64,000 bases of DNA from Poriferisphaera corsica. Lineage in GTDB: Bacteria; Planctomycetota; Phycisphaerae; Phycisphaerales; Phycisphaeraceae. This document shows positions 8,435 through 17,831 of this stretch, piece by piece (position 1 is the stretch's first letter; each line of letters starts with the position of its first letter). The stretch lies in assembly GCF_007747445.1 (NCBI RefSeq), contig NZ_CP036425.1, positions 1,720,175 to 1,784,174 of the forward strand, read 5' to 3'. Below the pieces are notes generated by a model that searched no databases, was not told where the DNA came from, and saw only the letters and a program-made list of their open reading frames with translations. The position numbers and the translations under genes are program-made.

Positions 8435-9451
8435 TCAGGTCGATACTGCGGCGGGTTTTGGGGTGAGTGGTGTGAGATCAGGTAGGGGAGGAAGATGGGG
8501 CTCAAGGGCTTGAATGGTGGATTCGGGGCGTGGGAGGTGGCACCAACGGAGGTATTGGTCTGTGGATAAAGGCTTGCGTTTTGGGAGGTTGGCGAGGCAG
8601 GCGAGAGCGGATTTGAGGAGAACGAGAGGGATGCGCCGGCGGTGGTTGATATTTTTGTAGCGGTTGTAGATGGTTTTTAATTGGTTGAGGAGGACAGGGG
8701 GGATGCGGGTGAAGGGGACGTAACGGGTGGTGAAGAGGAAATTGTTGCGGGTGTGGAGGTCGGCTCGCCAGAGGGGGGAGTAGGGGGTGGATGCGGATTG
8801 AGGTGTTGAGGAGGGGGTGACGGCTCGTGGGCCGGGGTCGTGGTTGATGGGGGCAGTGTTTGCGAGTGCGATGAGGAAGCCACGTTGGAAGAGACGTGTG
8901 GAGAGGTCGGCGGCTTCGGTGTACATGGCGAGGTCTTCACGGAAGCCTTGGGCATGGAGGTAGGCGTCGCGGCGGTAGAGGGAGGTGGACTCCATGTATG
9001 CATTGAGAAGTTTGGGTGAATGTGGGTTGGACTGTTTGGATGTGTTGGGAGAGCCTTGCTCCCAATTGTTGGTTTGTGGGTTGAAGCAGGGGATGCCGAC
9101 GATTGCGATGCGGAGGTTTGAGAAATAGGGAAGGGCGCCGGTAACGATGTTCTCGTCGGTGAGATATGCGTCGTCATCAAGGAGAAGAACGATGGGTGTC
9201 TGGGCGAGTTTGACGAGATCGTTTCTGTGTTTGATGTAGTTGTGCTGTTTGTTGTCGGGTGTGAGGAGTTCGACTTGAGGGAATTGGCTGCGGATGACAG
9301 AAACAGTGTCGTCGGTCGAAAAGTCATCGAGGACAATGATGTGGGGTGGGTATGGTTTTTGAGATAGAGTGGATTCGATAGCGCGGATTACGCAGTTAGA
9401 ACGGTTGCGTGTACAGATGAGAACGGTGACGTCATCGATTGAGAGTGGCAT
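8435..9451 (-). CDS. Glycosyltransferase family 2
   Basis: GT-A fold glycosyltransferase of 338 residues. The N-terminal strand VTVLICTRNRS, the motif VLDDFSTDDT and the metal/nucleotide motif LLLDDDAYL (the DXD of the family) are clear. These enzymes move sugars from nucleotide sugars to glycans or lipids; donor and acceptor are unknown. No membrane segments are evident. The C-terminal part is rich in Pro, Thr and Leu, reflecting the strong G bias of the opposite strand. I chose the ATG at 9451 because CAGGG lies about 9 bases upstream; an ATG at 9475 would add 8 residues without a ribosome site. No other cell-wall or capsule genes are adjacent. Confidence 0.85.
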   Translation of the reverse strand: MPLSIDDVTVLICTRNRSNCVIRAIESTLSQKPYPPHIIVLDDFSTDDTVSVIRSQFPQVELLTPDNKQHNYIKHRNDLVKLAQTPIVLLLDDDAYLTDENIVTGALPYFSNLRIAIVGIPCFNPQTNNWEQGSPNTSKQSNPHSPKLLNAYMESTSLYRRDAYLHAQGFREDLAMYTEAADLSTRLFQRGFLIALANTAPINHDPGPRAVTPSSTPQSASTPYSPLWRADLHTRNNFLFTTRYVPFTRIPPVLLNQLKTIYNRYKNINHRRRIPLVLLKSALACLANLPKRKPLSTDQYLRWCHLPRPESTIQALEPHLPPLPDLTPLTPKPAAVST

Positions 9452-9585
9452 TGGATATGACCCTGTTTCGTGCATTTAATAAGAAGTGGCATCATACCAT
9501 AAGCGCAAGATAGATCGGTCTGATGTGTTGTGGGATTTACCCTGAAAATAGGGTTGAAAAAGTGTAATTGAAGCGGATTGAATGT

Positions 9586-9618
9586 AAAAAAAACGCTGCA
9601 CCATTTGTGATGCAGCGT
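9586..9618 (-). terminator. Terminator of ettA
   Basis: Stem ACGCTGCA / TGCAGCGT (9593-9600 with 9611-9618); read on the minus strand it is followed by a run of eight T. It lies just past the stop codon of ettA. Confidence 0.8.
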
Positions 9619-9644
9619 GTGAATGTTTATTGGCGAAGTCGTGG

Positions 9645-11327
9645 TTATCGTGTGAGTTTGCGGTATTTGATGCGGTGGGGTTGATCGGCGTCGTGGCCTT
9701 TGCGGCGCTTGTAGTCGGCTTCGTAATCGGAGTAGTTGCCGGGGTAGAAGACGATTTCTGAGTCGCCTTCGAAGGCGAGGATATGGGTTGCGATGCGGTC
9801 GAGGAACCAACGGTCGTGGGAGACGACGACGGCGCAGCCGACGAATGAGGTGACGGCTTCTTCAAGTGCGCGAATGGTGTTGACATCGAGGTCGTTGGTG
9901 GGTTCGTCGAGGAGTAGGACGTTCATTTGCTGTTTGAGCATGTTTGCGAGGTGGACTCGGTTGCGCTGTCCGCCGGAGAGGTTGGAGAGCTTTTGTTGTT
10001 GGTCTGGGCCAGTGAATGAGAAGCGAGCGCAGTAGGCGCGAGAGTTGATTTGGGAGTCGCCGAGTTTGATGATTTCGTTGCCGCCGGAGAGCGTTTCCCA
10101 GATGGTTTTGTTATCGTCGAGGTCGTCGCGCGTCTGGTCGACGTAGCCGAGTTCGACGGTTTCGCCGACGGTGAGTGAGCCGGAGTCGGGCTGTTCTTCG
10201 CCGGTGATCATGCGGAAAAGTGTGGTTTTGCCTGCACCGTTGGGGCCGATGACGCCGACGATTCCGCCGCGTGGGAGTTCGAAGTTGAGGTTATCCATGA
10301 GGAGTTTGTCGCCGTAGGCCTTGGTGAGGTTGTCGGCTTTGATGACGAGTTCGCCGAGACGTGGGCCGGGCGGGATGTAGATTTGCGCGTCTTTGGCGCG
10401 GTTGCGTTCGTCGTTTGAGGAGAGTGATTCGAATGATGAGATACGGGCTTTGGATTTGGCTTGTCGGCCTTGGGGGGTTTTGCCGATCCATTCGAGCTCG
10501 TGCTTGAGGGCTTGTTGACGCTTTTTGTCTTGTTTCTGTTCGATGGCGAGGCGTTTTTGTTTTTGGTCAAGCCAAGATGAGTAGTTGCCTTTCCATGGGA
10601 TGCCTTCGCCGCGGTCGAGTTCAAGAATCCAGCCGGCGACGTTGTCGAGGAAGTAGCGGTCGTGAGTGATGGCGATGATGGTGCCTTCGTATTGCTGAAG
10701 GTGCCGCTCTAACCAAGAGATAGTCTCTGCATCAAGGTGGTTGGTTGGTTCGTCGAGGAGCAAAATGTCGGGTTTTTGTAGGAGTAAACGGCAGAGTGCG
10801 ACGCGACGTTTCTCGCCGCCGGAGAGGACGTTGACGGGTGAGTCGGGTGGTGGGCAGCGGAGTGCGTCCATGGCCATGTCGAGGCGTGAGTCGAGATCCC
10901 ATGCGTTTAAGAGGTCGAGTTTTTCCTGGACGTCGCCTTGACGGGTCATGAGTTTGTCCATGTCGTCGTCGGACATTTCTTCGGCGAATTTCTCGTTGAT
11001 CTCATCGAATTCTTTGAGGAGGTCGGTGACTTCGGAGACGGCTTCTTCGACGACTTCGCGAACAGTTTTGGTTTCGTCGACGAGTGGTTCCTGCGGGAGG
11101 TAGCCGACGGTGTAGCCTGGTGTGATTTGAATTTCGCCGTCGAAGTCCTTGTCCATACCAGCGATGATTCGGAGGAGTGTGGATTTGCCGGAGCCGTTGA
11201 GGCCGAGAACGCCGATTTTGGCGCCGTAGAAGTATGAGAGAGAGATGTCTTTGATGACGGTCTTATTATTGTATTTTTTAGATACTCCAAGCATGGAGTA
11301 GATGATTTTTTGTGGATCGTTGCTCAT
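9645..11327 (-). CDS. ettA: ABC-F translation factor EttA
   Basis: Energy-dependent translational throttle protein of 560 residues (E. coli EttA is 555). It binds the ribosomal E site and gates the first peptide bond according to ATP/ADP. Two ABC domains are present: Walker A GLNGSGKST and GPNGAGKTT, signatures LSGGEKRRVALCR and LSGGQRNRVHLAN, Walker B LLLDEPTNHLD and LLLDEPTNDLD. Between the first Walker A and signature sits the acidic arm region, and the linker (SSWLDQKQKRLAIEQKQDKK) and C-terminal RIKYRK match EttA specifically among ABC-F proteins. No membrane segments, as expected. It has its own terminator and starts at an ATG at 11327. Confidence 0.95.
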   Translation of the reverse strand: MSNDPQKIIYSMLGVSKKYNNKTVIKDISLSYFYGAKIGVLGLNGSGKSTLLRIIAGMDKDFDGEIQITPGYTVGYLPQEPLVDETKTVREVVEEAVSEVTDLLKEFDEINEKFAEEMSDDDMDKLMTRQGDVQEKLDLLNAWDLDSRLDMAMDALRCPPPDSPVNVLSGGEKRRVALCRLLLQKPDILLLDEPTNHLDAETISWLERHLQQYEGTIIAITHDRYFLDNVAGWILELDRGEGIPWKGNYSSWLDQKQKRLAIEQKQDKKRQQALKHELEWIGKTPQGRQAKSKARISSFESLSSNDERNRAKDAQIYIPPGPRLGELVIKADNLTKAYGDKLLMDNLNFELPRGGIVGVIGPNGAGKTTLFRMITGEEQPDSGSLTVGETVELGYVDQTRDDLDDNKTIWETLSGGNEIIKLGDSQINSRAYCARFSFTGPDQQQKLSNLSGGQRNRVHLANMLKQQMNVLLLDEPTNDLDVNTIRALEEAVTSFVGCAVVVSHDRWFLDRIATHILAFEGDSEIVFYPGNYSDYEADYKRRKGHDADQPHRIKYRKLTR

Positions 11328-11428
11328 GTAGGGCTCTTATGTGAGGATTAGGGGGATTTTCGAGGGGGTATTTTAGTCAGAATCATCAGATGTGACGAAT
11401 AGGGGGGGGATGCTAGAATGGGAAGGCT

Positions 11429-12517
11429 ATGAAAGATCACCGAAGTAACAAGCAGTTCCGCCCTCGGAAGCCACAGGGTTCGTATAAACAGTCGCAGCCG
11501 CAACAGTTTAGGAAGCCGCCACTGCGGATACAGCCGACGACATTGTGGGATTATCCGTCCCAGCATTACGGTGATGATGTTCAGGGTGATCCTAATTATA
11601 GAGGGGCGACGCCGAGCTATGTGATCTGGAATCTGCTCCAGCGGTATACACAAGAGGGTGATCTGGTGGTTGATCCGTGCTGTGGGAGCGGGACGACGCT
11701 GGATGTGGCGAAGGATTTGGGGCGCAATGCGATGGGGTTTGATGTGAATCCGACGCGTGAGGATATCACGAATGCGGATGCAAGGGATTTGCCAGTGAAG
11801 AATGGTGAGGTGGATTTTGTGTTTATTGACCCGCCTTACTCGACGCATCTGGAGTATTCGGATGATGTGCGGTGTATCGGGAAGTTGGATGCGGCGGATG
11901 GGAGTTATTATGAGGCGATGGATCTGGTGTTGGAAGAGATCAATCGGGTGTTGAAGCCGGGCGGTTTTTTGGGGTTGTATGTGAGTGATTCGTATGTGCA
12001 TCGCGGGTTGGGGAAGGGGTTCCATGCGATCGGTTTTGAGTTGTTTGATCAGATGCGAGCGATGTTCACGCCGATTGATATTGTGTCAGTGGTGAGGCAT
12101 AACCGGACGCTTGAAATGGGGAATTACAGGGCCTCGGCAGAGGAAGAGAACTTCTATTTACGTGGGTTTAATTACTTGTTTGTGATGCAGAAGCCGGGTG
12201 GTGAGCATGAGGGGCCGCGTCCATTGCGGGCACCAAAGCAGGCGAAGCCGGATCGGCGCGGTGAGGGGAAGAAGTGGGAAGGTAAGAAGCAATATAGTAA
12301 AAAGGTGGCGAAGCGAGATGCGTTTATAGGTAAGGGTAAGAAGGCGGCGAAACGGCAGCGTGAGCGAGGGCAGGGGCCTGAGTTTCATGGGTCAGGGGAG
12401 AAGATTTATGGGGGTAAGAAGCGGACGTTTCGTGTTGAAGGGGGTGGTCCGACGGATATGCCGGCGAAGAAGAAAAGGTGGAACAAGAAGGGGCCTCGTG
12501 GAAAGAATGATTCGTGA
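11429..12517 (+). CDS. DPPY-type SAM-dependent methyltransferase with basic tail
   Basis: Methyltransferase of 362 residues. Motif I, the AdoMet site, is VDPCCGSGTTLDVA (81-94) and the catalytic motif IV is FIDPPYS (132-138). A DPPY motif is used on amino groups, either adenine N6 or cytosine N4 in DNA, or guanine N2 in RNA. The first 35 residues and residues from about 260 on are low-complexity and very Lys/Arg-rich (KKAAKRQRERGQG and similar), suggesting non-specific nucleic-acid binding. There is no restriction gene beside it, so an orphan DNA methylase or an RNA methylase are both possible; the basic tails make me lean slightly to RNA. The ribosome site GGGAAGG is unusually close to the ATG. 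Confidence 0.75.
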   Translation: MKDHRSNKQFRPRKPQGSYKQSQPQQFRKPPLRIQPTTLWDYPSQHYGDDVQGDPNYRGATPSYVIWNLLQRYTQEGDLVVDPCCGSGTTLDVAKDLGRNAMGFDVNPTREDITNADARDLPVKNGEVDFVFIDPPYSTHLEYSDDVRCIGKLDAADGSYYEAMDLVLEEINRVLKPGGFLGLYVSDSYVHRGLGKGFHAIGFELFDQMRAMFTPIDIVSVVRHNRTLEMGNYRASAEEENFYLRGFNYLFVMQKPGGEHEGPRPLRAPKQAKPDRRGEGKKWEGKKQYSKKVAKRDAFIGKGKKAAKRQRERGQGPEFHGSGEKIYGGKKRTFRVEGGGPTDMPAKKKRWNKKGPRGKNDS

Positions 12518-12626
12518 GAGGTTTGAAGCAGATTGGTTGATGTTTTGTTACACTGATAAGAGCAGGGGGCTGGATATTTTGAGTGTTCTATCAATCTTTT
12601 GAATTTTACCCAGTCGGGAGTAAATG

Positions 12627-12947
12627 ATGTCCGAGAATCAGAAGCAAGTTCGTATTCGTATCAATGATCGTGCTGAGAAGTCAACCTATGTGAATGCATT
12701 CCGTACGGAAACTCAGGCGGATGAGTTTGTGTTGGAAGTGGGTATGAATACAAGCGTGCAGAGTGTGCAGGGCGACGACGATGTTGCTGGTGAGATTCGC
12801 TTTGACCTAGAGAATCGTCTGGTTATGAATCCATACACTGCGAAGCGTTTGGCAATTACACTGGGCAACTACATTCGTGAACACGAAGAGAAATTTGGTG
12901 AGTTGAAGCTGAATGTTGCTGACCGTATGGTTCAGCCAACATCATAA
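12627..12947 (+). CDS. DUF3467 family protein
   Basis: Small protein of 106 residues matching DUF3467: a strand with YVNAFRTETQADEFVLEVGMN, then the pattern RLVMNPYTAKRLAITLGNYIREHEEKFGEL. The function of the family is unknown; no catalytic residues, signal peptide or membrane segment. Adjacent ATGs at 12624 and 12627 are possible; CGGGAG is 6 bases from the second, which I prefer. It stands alone and is followed by a strong terminator. Confidence 0.85.
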   Translation: MSENQKQVRIRINDRAEKSTYVNAFRTETQADEFVLEVGMNTSVQSVQGDDDVAGEIRFDLENRLVMNPYTAKRLAITLGNYIREHEEKFGELKLNVADRMVQPTS

Positions 12948-12966
12948 AATTTGGATGATAAAATTA

Positions 12967-13002
12967 AAAACGAGAGCCGGCAAAGCCAGCTCTCGTTTTT
13001 TT
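12967..13002. terminator. Strong bidirectional terminator
   Basis: Stem AAAACGAGAGC / GCTCTCGTTTT (12967-12977 with 12989-12999) with an inner GGC/GCC pair and a run of seven T. It ends the DUF3467 gene; the A-rich left flank means the converging GH2 gene could use it too. Confidence 0.85.
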
Positions 13003-13021
13003 GTGCTTAGTATTGATCGTG

Positions 13022-14869
13022 TTATGTGGTTGAGACCGCATCTTCCAAAGGTGAAGGATCATCGAGATAATGTTGGATGCGGATATTCGCTCCAGTTGTC
13101 ATCTTATTGATCATCTCGATAGGGATTTTTGGTGTACGGTCCATTTTCAGGAGGCCGTTGGCTTCTTGATATGTGTCGGTTAGTTGCGTGTAACAGAAAC
13201 CCCCAAAGAGGTCTTTCTTGTTGGCGAAACGCAGCAATAACATATATGCCTGCGCGAAATCTTTTGTATCGGAAGCGTTTGTGTAACCCCATGAATCGTT
13301 GCCCTCATCGGATAGCTTGACGCCGCCGAATTCGCTTAGGACAACAGGTTGATTTTCGTATACACGGTCATCGAGCAGAAGCTGCCTGTGTCCGGGTTGC
13401 TCTTGCTTGAAGATTTCTGGCCAAGTACGTTGTGAGAGATCGTAACGTTGGTTGAGTATATCAGCATTGCCTTCGTAGTCGTGCACTGCGATGATGTCGG
13501 TATCAAACATTTCCCAGCCATCGTTGCCGATGACAAGGCGGGTTGGGTCGATTGCTCTTGTGAGATGATAGAGACTACGCATTGCATGTACTTGTTGTTG
13601 ATCTTCGAGCAATGCTGGGTAGCCCCAGGATTCATTGACCGGTACCCAAGCGACAACACACGGATGGTTGAAGTCACGTTGTACGCGGCGGATCCAGATT
13701 GATTGTATTTTGGTGAAATCATCGGGAACGAATGCGTAGTTGCTTCCAAGTTCCCCCCATACCATGAGGCCTAATCGGTCAGCCCAATATAGGTAGCGTT
13801 CTGATTCTACTTTTTCATGTAGACGTACGCCGTTGAAACCCATGGCTTTGGTGAGTTCGACCTCTTTACGCAGGGCATTGTCGTCGGGAGCGGTGAGGCC
13901 ACTTTCCTGCCAATAGCCTTGCGCAAGAACCATTCTGCTGAAGTATGGCATGCCATTGAGTGTGAGGCGTCCATCAAGGGAACCGATCGCACGCATAGCA
14001 GTGTAGCTTTTTATTTGGTCAATAGTATTGCCTGAGTCATCAACAAGCTTGATATCGATGTCTATCAGATTTGGGTGTTCTGGTGACCATGTAAGTTCGG
14101 CTCGTTCATCGATGACGCCGGGATCATCTATTGTGATACGACGTTGGATGAGCTTGCTGCAAACTTGATAGCGATCAGATGCTAGAAGTTTGTCGTTGTG
14201 GGTTAAGGTAACTTCGAGCCAACCGTTCCATGGGGCGCGTCGCTCATCGTTTCCTGAGAGCATTATGTCTAGGCCGATATTCCATGAGGTGACGCGCGGG
14301 TCGAAGCGAACTTTTTCAATACTGGTTTCAGGTACATCTTCAATCCAAACGGATTGCCAAATGCCTGTCGTGCGTGGATACCAAATGATGTGTGTTTGTT
14401 CACGCCAATCTTGCTTGCCGCGTGATTGAGTCATATCAGAGGGGTCGTCAATGACGTGTACGACGACCTCTTGTTCACGCTGATTGAGATGCTGCGTAAT
14501 ATCAAGAGATGAGCGTACAGGCCCGCCAATTTTGCCGGCGTATTGATTGTTGACCCAAACTTCAGCAGTTTGATCGACAGCCTCGAAATGAAGAATCGAC
14601 TTGCTGTTGTTTTTCGTATTCCATTCGAATTTACGGCGGTACCAACATGACATAAAACGATCAGGTACGGTGACACCACTAAGTTCTGTTTCAGGAGCAA
14701 AGGGAACGCAGATACGTTGATCATACGTAATCTTATCGTGTGAATCGGAGTTACTTAGATTTACAGTAAAGTCCCAAAGTCCGTCAAGTAATTGCCATGC
14801 GTTTTCGCGTTTTAGTTGTGGACGCGGGTAAATCATTTCAGCATTGATATTATTACTTGGTTCGTTCAT
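13022..14869 (-). CDS. Glycoside hydrolase family 2
   Basis: GH2-type enzyme of 615 residues (beta-galactosidase, glucuronidase or mannosidase group). Order: N-terminal jelly-roll sugar-binding domain (LDGLWDFTVN..., CWYRRKFEW, FEAVDQTAEVWVNNQYAG), an immunoglobulin-like domain, then a TIM barrel. The acid/base Glu is in WVPVNESWG and the nucleophile Glu in VVLSEFGG. No signal peptide is seen, so it probably acts in the cytoplasm on imported oligosaccharides; substrate unknown. The start is the ATG at 14869: AGAGGA sits 5 bases upstream of it, inside what would be the first codons of a longer frame starting at 14884. Neighbouring AraC, BNR and ABC genes suggest one sugar-use regulon. Confidence 0.88.
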   Translation of the reverse strand: MNEPSNNINAEMIYPRPQLKRENAWQLLDGLWDFTVNLSNSDSHDKITYDQRICVPFAPETELSGVTVPDRFMSCWYRRKFEWNTKNNSKSILHFEAVDQTAEVWVNNQYAGKIGGPVRSSLDITQHLNQREQEVVVHVIDDPSDMTQSRGKQDWREQTHIIWYPRTTGIWQSVWIEDVPETSIEKVRFDPRVTSWNIGLDIMLSGNDERRAPWNGWLEVTLTHNDKLLASDRYQVCSKLIQRRITIDDPGVIDERAELTWSPEHPNLIDIDIKLVDDSGNTIDQIKSYTAMRAIGSLDGRLTLNGMPYFSRMVLAQGYWQESGLTAPDDNALRKEVELTKAMGFNGVRLHEKVESERYLYWADRLGLMVWGELGSNYAFVPDDFTKIQSIWIRRVQRDFNHPCVVAWVPVNESWGYPALLEDQQQVHAMRSLYHLTRAIDPTRLVIGNDGWEMFDTDIIAVHDYEGNADILNQRYDLSQRTWPEIFKQEQPGHRQLLLDDRVYENQPVVLSEFGGVKLSDEGNDSWGYTNASDTKDFAQAYMLLLRFANKKDLFGGFCYTQLTDTYQEANGLLKMDRTPKIPIEMINKMTTGANIRIQHYLDDPSPLEDAVSTT

Positions 14870-14884
14870 CACATCCTCTTTCAC

Positions 14885-15235
14885 ATTGCGCTAGCCAGAT
14901 TTGACGTAAATATTTTGATGTGGATGCGGTAAGAGTATTGTTTACAAATCGTCATCCAGCAGGCCCGCAATTTACTGTTAAAAATCAACGGTCAGGGTAA
15001 TGCTAGGGTATTTAAATGACCTTTCAATGCTACTGATCTTGATAATATTGAAATTCAATAAAATACTGAAAAATACGAGAATTTCATTGCGCATATCGTT
15101 TGTAGCATAGCTGTGATCACATGTGCAGAGGTGTGTTAGAAAAGGAGAGAAGAGCGGTGATATCGTTTGTGTATAAATGTGAAAAATAAAAAAAGTGTGT
15201 ATTGATCTGAGTATGTGTTTCAGCGTTTTGAATAT
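14885..15235. other. Non-coding upstream region of the GH2 gene
   Basis: About 350 AT-rich bases between the GH2 start and the terminator of the AraC gene. Both flanking genes are on the minus strand, so this holds the GH2 promoter and probably regulator sites. No gene and no unambiguous operator is seen. Confidence 0.4.
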
Positions 15236-15262
15236 GAAAAAAGCCGCAAGAAAATTGCGGCT
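15236..15262 (-). terminator. Terminator of the AraC gene
   Basis: Stem AGCCGCAA / TTGCGGCT (15242-15249 with 15255-15262), 5-base loop; on the minus strand a run of six T follows. It lies about 80 bases past the AraC stop codon. Confidence 0.75.
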
Positions 15263-15343
15263 ACTGTTTATGGTTGTTTTATTAATGGTATAGGTTATGG
15301 ATTGTTACTAAACAGGCTGATCATTCCTATTTAATACTATAGT

Positions 15344-16198
15344 TTATAAGGACCTGTAAGCCATTGGTGAGTAGCCCATAATTCGCTTGAAAGCGCGTGA
15401 GAATGAAAATGCGTTGTCGTAGCCAATCGTAATGGCGATTGCTTCGAGCTTAAGATTAGTTCGTTTGAGGAGGTTTGCGGCGTGCTGCATGCGTAAATAT
15501 GCAACGTAATTCATGGGGCTAGTATTATGGTGTTTGCGGCAGAGTACGCGGAGGTATTCTGGTGAGATATGGCCATATTTAGCTAGGGATTGAATACACC
15601 ATTTTTTGTTTAAATTACGATTCACGTGATCCCAGATATACCAAAGCCGATCTGGTATGCGCCACGATTCTAGAATAGTCGAGACGTAATCATGTACGAG
15701 ATTACTCCAAATCTCTAGCTTGTGCGGGTCAGCTTTAGAACGATATTCCTCGTTTAAGCCAGTGATTGCAGCATAAAGCGTTTTGGGGTTCGCTTGTGTT
15801 ATTGTGGGGATATCGAGAGAGACAGTTGGGACGATGTCTTTGGGGTCATGATAGGTTACCCAGCAAACGGTCCACATTTTTCGTGAAACACCTCGGTAAG
15901 CGTGCATGATATCACGTGGGGTGATGTATGCGTGACCTTCGGGTAATGGTTGCCAACCATCTTCAGTATAAACTTCACCTTGGCCTTTTACGGTAATTAG
16001 TATTTGACTTAGGTCGGGTTTTAATCGAACAAATGAAAATTCATCAGACGCAATTGATGTACCCGTGAAAATAATATTGTTGTTTCGAAGAGCAGGTATT
16101 TGTTCGCTGCCAACAAGCTGTTCGTATGTATTTTCACCGATGTTGTAAGTTTCAATGCTTGGAATATCTTCGTGTTTTGGTTCGCAGATAAGTGGCAT
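15344..16198 (-). CDS. AraC-family transcriptional regulator
   Basis: Regulator of 284 residues. The N-terminal half looks like a cupin-type sensor (GEVYTEDGWQPLPEGHAYITPRDIMHAY). The C-terminal 100 residues form the double helix-turn-helix of AraC/XylS: SLAKYGHISPEYLRVLCRKH, then the family signature AIAITIGYDNAFSFSRAFKR and GYSPMAYR. It likely binds a sugar and controls the divergent BNR/ABC operon and perhaps the GH2 gene downstream of it. GAGGTG lies 6 bases before the ATG. A 380-base AT-rich divergent region separates it from the next gene. Confidence 0.9.
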   Translation of the reverse strand: MPLICEPKHEDIPSIETYNIGENTYEQLVGSEQIPALRNNNIIFTGTSIASDEFSFVRLKPDLSQILITVKGQGEVYTEDGWQPLPEGHAYITPRDIMHAYRGVSRKMWTVCWVTYHDPKDIVPTVSLDIPTITQANPKTLYAAITGLNEEYRSKADPHKLEIWSNLVHDYVSTILESWRIPDRLWYIWDHVNRNLNKKWCIQSLAKYGHISPEYLRVLCRKHHNTSPMNYVAYLRMQHAANLLKRTNLKLEAIAITIGYDNAFSFSRAFKRIMGYSPMAYRSL

Positions 16199-16580
16199 GA
16201 TGGCACCTCAGACAATTAAGAATTGAATCGAAAGTGTGTTATCTGCAATGAATCATAATTCAAATAGTGCAAAGTACAAGAGTGTATTTGCAATAAAAAC
16301 AAAAATCATTCAGTCGATATTTACGCGATAGATTTAAAGATGTATTTAAAAAATAGTGTAGATGGTTATTATTTATGAAGTTAAGCTAACTGGTAAGGTG
16401 TGATAGTGAATTGGAAACTTTATTTATTTCAATAAGCGCATTTGGTATTTGCGCAATAGAGTTCTGTAACATAGGTATGGTTAGTCTTTTGTAAAGTGAT
16501 ACACTACGTGTGAGAAATTAATGCTCATTATCATCGTGTATAGCAAGACCCGTGTTTAAAGACTTAAAGAGTTAAACCAT
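16199..16580. promoter_or_regulatory. Divergent regulatory region
   Basis: AT-rich region of 382 bases between the AraC gene and the BNR/ABC operon. It contains an inverted repeat GCGCA...TGCGC at 16436-16454 that could be a regulator site. Promoters for both directions must lie here, but I cannot assign them with confidence. Confidence 0.4.
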
Positions 16581-17831
16581 ATGTATAGAGAACACATCAG
16601 TTATTCTTTTAATAAACGATTGCAAGCATATATGTGCATCTATGTTTTAAGGATAGTTTGGTGTTTAGCTTTTTTGTTCTTTACTACTAATATACTTTTG
16701 TACGGACTTGCTGTAGATAACATGTCGATTCGATGGGAAGATAGTTACAAGAGTGCCCCCAGTGCAAAGGGGTTTGTTGTTCTGGAAAATGGACGACTTT
16801 TGACTACGGAAACGGTCAGGCGAGATGATGAGCATGTGATTGTTTGTTGGTTGAGTGATAATGATGGACGCGATTGGCGTGAGCAATCAGTCATCAAAAC
16901 TGCGGACAAGGATGTCGATCTTGGTGATGGGCATCTTATTGAATTGCAGGACGGCGTCTTACTGTTTTCTTATCGATACAATTTGTACCGAGGTGTGTAT
17001 CAGCATGAGCGATCGTATCGTATTGCTGTTTCTGCGAGTCGGGATGAGGGCAGAACCTGGAGCGATCATTCAATAGTAGCGGAATCGAATATTGGGGATA
17101 GCCAGGTGCAGGCAGGTTTATGGGCGAGCTTCTTATATGAAGATACCAAGGGTAATGTTTTTTGTTTATACGATGACGAGGAATGGCCAAATCGAATAGG
17201 ATTTAAACGTCACCAGTGGGTGACGATGAAGAAACTGAATCGTTCAAAGAAGACATGGGGGAGGCCACGGATCGTTGGACGTGCCTCTAACAAAAAAGAA
17301 CTTTCAAGAGATGGCATGCCTAGTGCTGTGTCATGGGAAAATGGCGAGGTGCTGGTCGTTTTTGAATCGGTTGATCCTAATCGGCCGCATGCGAATGTTA
17401 TTAATGCGACGCGATCGTATAACGGCGGCGCTTCATGGAATTGGCGAAAAAACCGTGAGGTTGTTTATCGAACGAAGGTAAAAAACCATTTGGCGATATC
17501 GCCATGGATTACGCGCATCGGTGAGGATGGCGTTATCTGCGTTTTCGCGACGGATGAAGATGAATCGAAGGCAAATAGATCTGGAACACCTCCTCATAAA
17601 ATGAGAATGAGCTTGAAATACATATTGAGTGCTGATCGGGGACGGACATGGAGTAAATCGTATCGTTTGAATAGTGAGGCCGGTAGTATTTATAAGCCGG
17701 GAGTTGGCGTTGTGGGTCGTACAAAAAAAAACAACGAAGCTGAAGTATTAGTTATGTATCAAGATTTCAAGAAGAATGGCTTTTTTTCATTTCATGGACG
17801 TATAAAAAGTGAGGCCATAGATAATGAGTAA
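16581..17831 (+). CDS. BNR/Asp-box repeat protein, sialidase-like
   Basis: Protein of 416 residues with an N-terminal hydrophobic segment (about 25-45) acting as signal peptide or anchor. It carries Asp-box blades typical of six-bladed sialidase propellers: SDNDGRDW, SASRDEGRTW, SYNGGASW and SADRGRTW. These boxes occur in sialidases and other exo-glycosidases and also in non-enzymatic propellers; a clear arginine triad or FRIP motif is not evident, so activity is uncertain. It is the first gene of a tight operon with an ABC importer (the next start overlaps its end by 8 bases), which suggests it releases or binds the sugar that the importer takes up. An in-frame ATG at 16632 is an alternative start. 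Confidence 0.78.
   Translation: MYREHISYSFNKRLQAYMCIYVLRIVWCLAFLFFTTNILLYGLAVDNMSIRWEDSYKSAPSAKGFVVLENGRLLTTETVRRDDEHVIVCWLSDNDGRDWREQSVIKTADKDVDLGDGHLIELQDGVLLFSYRYNLYRGVYQHERSYRIAVSASRDEGRTWSDHSIVAESNIGDSQVQAGLWASFLYEDTKGNVFCLYDDEEWPNRIGFKRHQWVTMKKLNRSKKTWGRPRIVGRASNKKELSRDGMPSAVSWENGEVLVVFESVDPNRPHANVINATRSYNGGASWNWRKNREVVYRTKVKNHLAISPWITRIGEDGVICVFATDEDESKANRSGTPPHKMRMSLKYILSADRGRTWSKSYRLNSEAGSIYKPGVGVVGRTKKNNEAEVLVMYQDFKKNGFFSFHGRIKSEAIDNE

Noticed and set aside
9476-9886. Minus-strand open frames overlapping the ettA C-terminus
   Set aside because: Out-of-frame shadows rich in Ser, Thr and Pro; ettA is unambiguous here.
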